The notes below the pieces were generated by a model, which was not told the DNA's origin, ran no database searches, and saw only the letters and a list, made by a program, of their open reading frames with translations. A stretch of DNA of 64,000 bases from Persicaria tinctoria. Taxonomy: Eukaryota; Streptophyta; Magnoliopsida; Caryophyllales; Polygonaceae. Within the stretch, counting starts at the first letter, position 1. Every line of letters begins with the position of its first letter. This document shows, in pieces, positions 60,656-64,000 of this stretch. The DNA lies in contig JBANSL010000012.1 in NCBI GenBank assembly GCA_037127255.1, positions 39,547,115-39,611,114 on the forward strand. The letters run 5' to 3'. A program made the translations under genes and the position numbers.

Positions 60656-62421
60656 TGTTAGGAGGGAAACTAGTCAAATAAATATAGAAATATGAATCAA
60701 ACCAACTCCCTGTCCAAGCAAATAAATACAAGAATCTATCTCGATGTAGTGGTAAGGAATCAGGATCAATCCACGAGGAAGTTTGTCAGCGCTCGCCTAG
60801 ATAGTCTCGTAAAAAGCTCCCTGATGTCGACCAGAAGCCACTAGATATCGACTGAAATAGTCGATGTCGAGTCAAGGCAGACGATTCCTAGTGCTAAAAC
60901 CTGCAAAACAAAGACAACAAACTCAACGTCGAGTGGAGTGCTCGATATCGACTCAGTGTACTCGATGTCGACTGGATAGGTCGATCTCGAGTTGATTTGC
61001 ATAAATAACATAAACGTAAAATAAAGGGTGTTGGAATAGAACGTCCGAAGAATGGTAGGATGAATAAGAAATAATGAACAGAAATAACGCAGAATTGTTG
61101 TTGATATCAATAAACTAAGAAACTTCCAAAGCCGGGGAATTTACCACAACGATAACCATGTAAGCAATATACCAAATTCATGAAAGAAATATGTTTTTCA
61201 TCAAATAACTTTCGTTATTAACAATTAGGAATATAGAGGCTCTCACATAAACCCTAAGTGTTTCTATTCCTTTTTCATAATTAATCCAAATTCATAATAA
61301 GATCATTTTCGCTTCAATATCATAAATAAGGATCAGCTACTACTCTCGTAGAAGAATTATGCATATAGGATAGAAGATGAAAATCATATAAAGATCATAC
61401 CTTTTGGCATACTTACATGGCTATCGTCGCGCCTCACCCCGAGCCTAGAAGTAAGGTGACTAGTTGTGCCTCATCATAGCAAACGTCATCATTGACATGG
61501 AAAGAAATAAACTTGAATTGAAAATAACTTTGAAGGATTACAGCCGAACAAGCCACAAATTGCTCTCGCTCTATCTCCAACTCACTCGGCCTATCCTTCC
61601 TTCTCTAATGCCTAACTAGTGTTTACACAATTGCTTGTGCGCTGGAATTAATGAATGAATTGCTAGCCCCTAGGGCTTTATTTATAGGATACAATCTTTG
61701 CTACCCAAGGAAAGAGCAAATCTATCTAGCTACTATCTAAAGATAAAACTTTCCTACATAAAACAAATAAAAGAAATAAAAACCCCTAGGGTAAAATAGA
61801 GTTTAACCCTTGAGGATAAATGTCTAGTGAGGAGATAAAAGATCTTTGTTTCGCAATTAAGAAACCCTCCTCGGATCTGGACTGATCAATGCGTCAAATT
61901 TCTCTGCAGGTTCACTCGATATCGAGTGATAGACTCGATATCCCTCAGATCTGGACTGATCAACGCATCAAATTTCTCAACAGGTTCACTCGATATCGAG
62001 TGATAGACTCGATATCAAGTCATCCCTTTTGTCTCTAGTGTATTGCATTCTACATCGAGTGTTCTGGGTATATGTTAAGTGGTCTTCTTATTCTGACTCC
62101 AAGTGTGGTCTTCAGTAGACGTCGAGTGGATCTTCAGCAAACTTTCCTTTCTCCAACACTTCGCCAAATTTTGGCTTCACTCTAGTAGATGTCGAGTGGA
62201 TCAGTAGACATCGAGTGAAAGTCCAACTTCGTTCCTTCTTCTCCGAATTGCTCGAAAACGCTTCCGATTTCTGCGAAATCAAACAGAAACTTGTGTAGAT
62301 CTCTGTAACTCACAAATAAGCATAAACTACACAAATTCAATACTTTTCTAAACCAAAAGTATAAAATATGGACAGAAAACATAATGAAAGATAGTGCAAA
62401 ACATGGCAAATTAGCCGCACA
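60656..62421 (-). repeat. Athila-like Gypsy 5' LTR
   Basis: Read on the minus strand the segment begins TGTGCGGC (62421) and ends CCTCCTAACA (60656), TG...CA, directly followed by the primer site. The 1766-bp length is in the Athila range. The inner boundary is firm because of the primer site; the outer one is my best guess from the TG end. It holds many CGATATCGAG-type motifs and a 74-bp tandem duplication (61871-62018). With the gag fragment it is the remnant of an element cut off in gag. Confidence 0.6.
61871..62018 (-). repeat. 74-bp tandem duplication inside the Gypsy LTR
   Basis: Two head-to-tail units starting near 61871 and 61945. Each contains GATCTGGACTGATCAA and the perfect palindrome CACTCGATATCGAGTG (61913-61928 and 61987-62002). 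Confidence 0.88.
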
Positions 62422-62430
62422 TCATTTACC

Positions 62431-62497
62431 GATGGGGTTAAGCTTGAGGTTTTGGTAACAAGAATAGAAGAGAATCATACCCTTTTTTACCTACCAA
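62431..62497. repeat. direct repeat, left copy
   Basis: GATGGGGTTAAGCTTGAGG followed by TTTGGTAACAA. It recurs at 62713-62777 with scattered changes. Confidence 0.8.
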
Positions 62498-62712
62498 GTA
62501 TCACTTGGAACTTGAAACAAACTAGCCATCCATATCCCAAATTGTTTCGAACATACTCTATCTTGTGAGGAGAAACTATTGGCTCTAGACAAAGCTTTAA
62601 GAATGGCTAAGCGGCCACCCCTAAATATGTTTTGTTCCATAGTACTATTGATGTTAAGGGTTTGGTGTGATTTTTTGGTGCAACTTACCACCACACTGTC
62701 TGAAATTCGAAC

Positions 62713-62777
62713 GATGGGGTTAAGCTTGAGGATTTGGTAACAATAATAAGTGAGAAGCATACCTTCTTTGCCTGCCA
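62713..62777. repeat. direct repeat, right copy
   Basis: Second copy of 62431-62497, 282 bp away. A 95-codon minus-strand frame (62778-62491) spans most of the interval from just inside this copy, but no domain was recognised. Confidence 0.8.
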
Positions 62778-63121
62778 AAGCGTCCTCATGACTGAAGGCC
62801 TTGCAGTTCCCATAAAAACATGTTGAATGGTAAGGGAATGAAGGGATGAGATTGAATTAGATAGGGATACTCCACACCCTTTACTCTAATTATGCACTGA
62901 GCATTAATTTGAATGAAAAAAAAATGCAATTTATATGTTTTTTCTGTTATAAACTGGAAGAACAGATATTATATAGAGAGAGGAAAGGCGAAGAGAAGAG
63001 ATGAGGAATGAATTACAAGTCTTGGACCCCAAACCAAACTAGGATTTCTCATGTATATCCACATATCATGATAATATTATAACACTTCACTTTGGATGTA
63101 TATCACTAATATTACAAAAAT

Positions 63122-63260
63122 GTCTCGTTTAAAACCTCGCTTAGAAAACCCAATGAGACCAAAACTAGGACTGGGGGAAAAAGAGTATATATGTTATTTG
63201 ATGCACTTTGGTGATACTGCCTCATTAAAAAAATTGTTAGGAAAACCCGGTGGGACAAAA
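63122..63260 (+). repeat. two imperfect repeats, possible retroelement remnant
   Basis: 63122-63163 and 63217-63260 share CCTCGTT/CCTCATT, AAAACC and (A/G)GAAAACCC..TG.GAC.AAAA. The second is followed by TATACTCCCCCTGAATTC. I associate this type of sequence with non-coding retrotransposon DNA in plants but cannot prove it here. Confidence 0.4.
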
Positions 63261-64000
63261 AAAGTGCAGAGTGTGTATACTCCCCCTGAATTCAACATCC
63301 TTCTCATAGTCTTCTCATTCTGATAAGCTCTTTAAACTTGTTGATGGCACCAACTTCATGAGATGTATTGTTGAGTCTCAACTTTGTTTTTGATGTGTAT
63401 AAATCGAAATGTCTTCATATATTACAATTGACTTGGATGTGCTTAAATTCCATGTTTTGGTATTGAGCTGCTTTCAATGCACAAGAATAAGATACTTCAG
63501 GCCCTAAATTCCTCTTCATCATTTGATATGAAGGGTCTATTGTATTAAATTGTGCACAAGTTATCTCGTTATAATAACCTTACCATGGAAAATTCAGTGG
63601 GATAAAAAACCAAGATCAAGAAAAAAAATATAACTTTATATGGTACTTTGGAATTTAATACAATTTCACCATTTTCATAATTATAGGTACTTCAAGTACT
63701 CTTATAATGGCCTAAATCAAATACATTATGTTGGTATGGTTGGCAAACAGTAATGCTTCATGCATTTTGAATGGTTTGATCATTTTCATTGATATTGAAT
63801 GCTTAATATGGGTATGCAAATACCTCATTCGTAATCGCAGTATGGTTCCTAAGGGTGCTCGTCGCCCACATCTGTTCTTATTCAACCCTTTGAGGTTATT
63901 CGTGTTTTAGAAGACGTTTCATCAATTCACTAACCCCCAAAAATACACCAGTGATCACATTTGGGTTTAGATTCACACCATTAAAGGTCAATGAGTTTGA
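63261..64000. other. AT-rich DNA, no gene seen
   Basis: Only short frames without recognisable domains up to the window end. Confidence 0.5.

Overview
The window is nuclear DNA of a flowering plant, most likely a eudicot. The evidence is GT-AG introns, an AT-rich background, dense retrotransposons and DNA transposons, a plant-type class XI myosin gene and a plant-specific VQ-motif gene. Nothing bacterial, no CRISPR array and no rRNA or tRNA gene was seen. I could not place the species.

Two host genes are convincing. (1) A complete class XI myosin on the minus strand, 22764 down to 7091. I traced 38 coding exons by hand. All junctions are GT-AG, and the summed length is 4584 nt, giving 1527 residues plus a stop with the frame kept throughout. 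The first coding exon contributes only the initiator ATG. (2) A small intronless VQ-motif gene on the plus strand at 58909-59301.

Nearly everything else is mobile DNA, much of it nested and with readable target-site duplications (TSDs). 1-6241: a DUF4283 LINE relic, repeats and a 3.07 kb element with Gypsy-LTR-like ends. 7091-22764: myosin, whose 2.7 kb intron 12 holds a LINE reverse-transcriptase fragment, a (TG)n tract and a Stowaway-like MITE. 23210-24144: a long-TIR MITE about 450 bp upstream of the myosin ATG exon. 25103-36789: a Mutator-like element (9-bp TSD) with a broken transposase and a DUF1985 fragment, split by a Copia element at 27457-32260 (5-bp TSD). 37273-39261: a Helitron with a hAT-like MITE inside. 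39300-43746: non-coding tandem and hairpin repeats. 43756-50650: a Mutator-type MITE (9-bp TSD) opened by a 5.4 kb LINE (16-bp TSD) and a second hAT-like MITE. 50900-52707: a LINE fragment and a poly(A) retroposon with a 13-bp TSD. 54767-55194: a microsatellite and a MITE with internal tandem repeats. 55335-58680: a hAT element with a decayed DUF4371-type transposase, ending 220 bp before the VQ gene. 60150-62421: a truncated Athila-like Gypsy 5' end. 62422-64000: repeats without a recognised gene.

Most transposon genes carry stops or frameshifts, so they are relics. The points most worth following up are the unusual LINE ORF1 that overlaps ORF2, the templated inverted insertion in that LINE, the duplicated myosin exon that survives without a donor site, the expanded terminal hairpin of the Helitron, the hairpin satellite near 40.2-40.96 kb, and the two transposon insertions next to the host-gene promoters.
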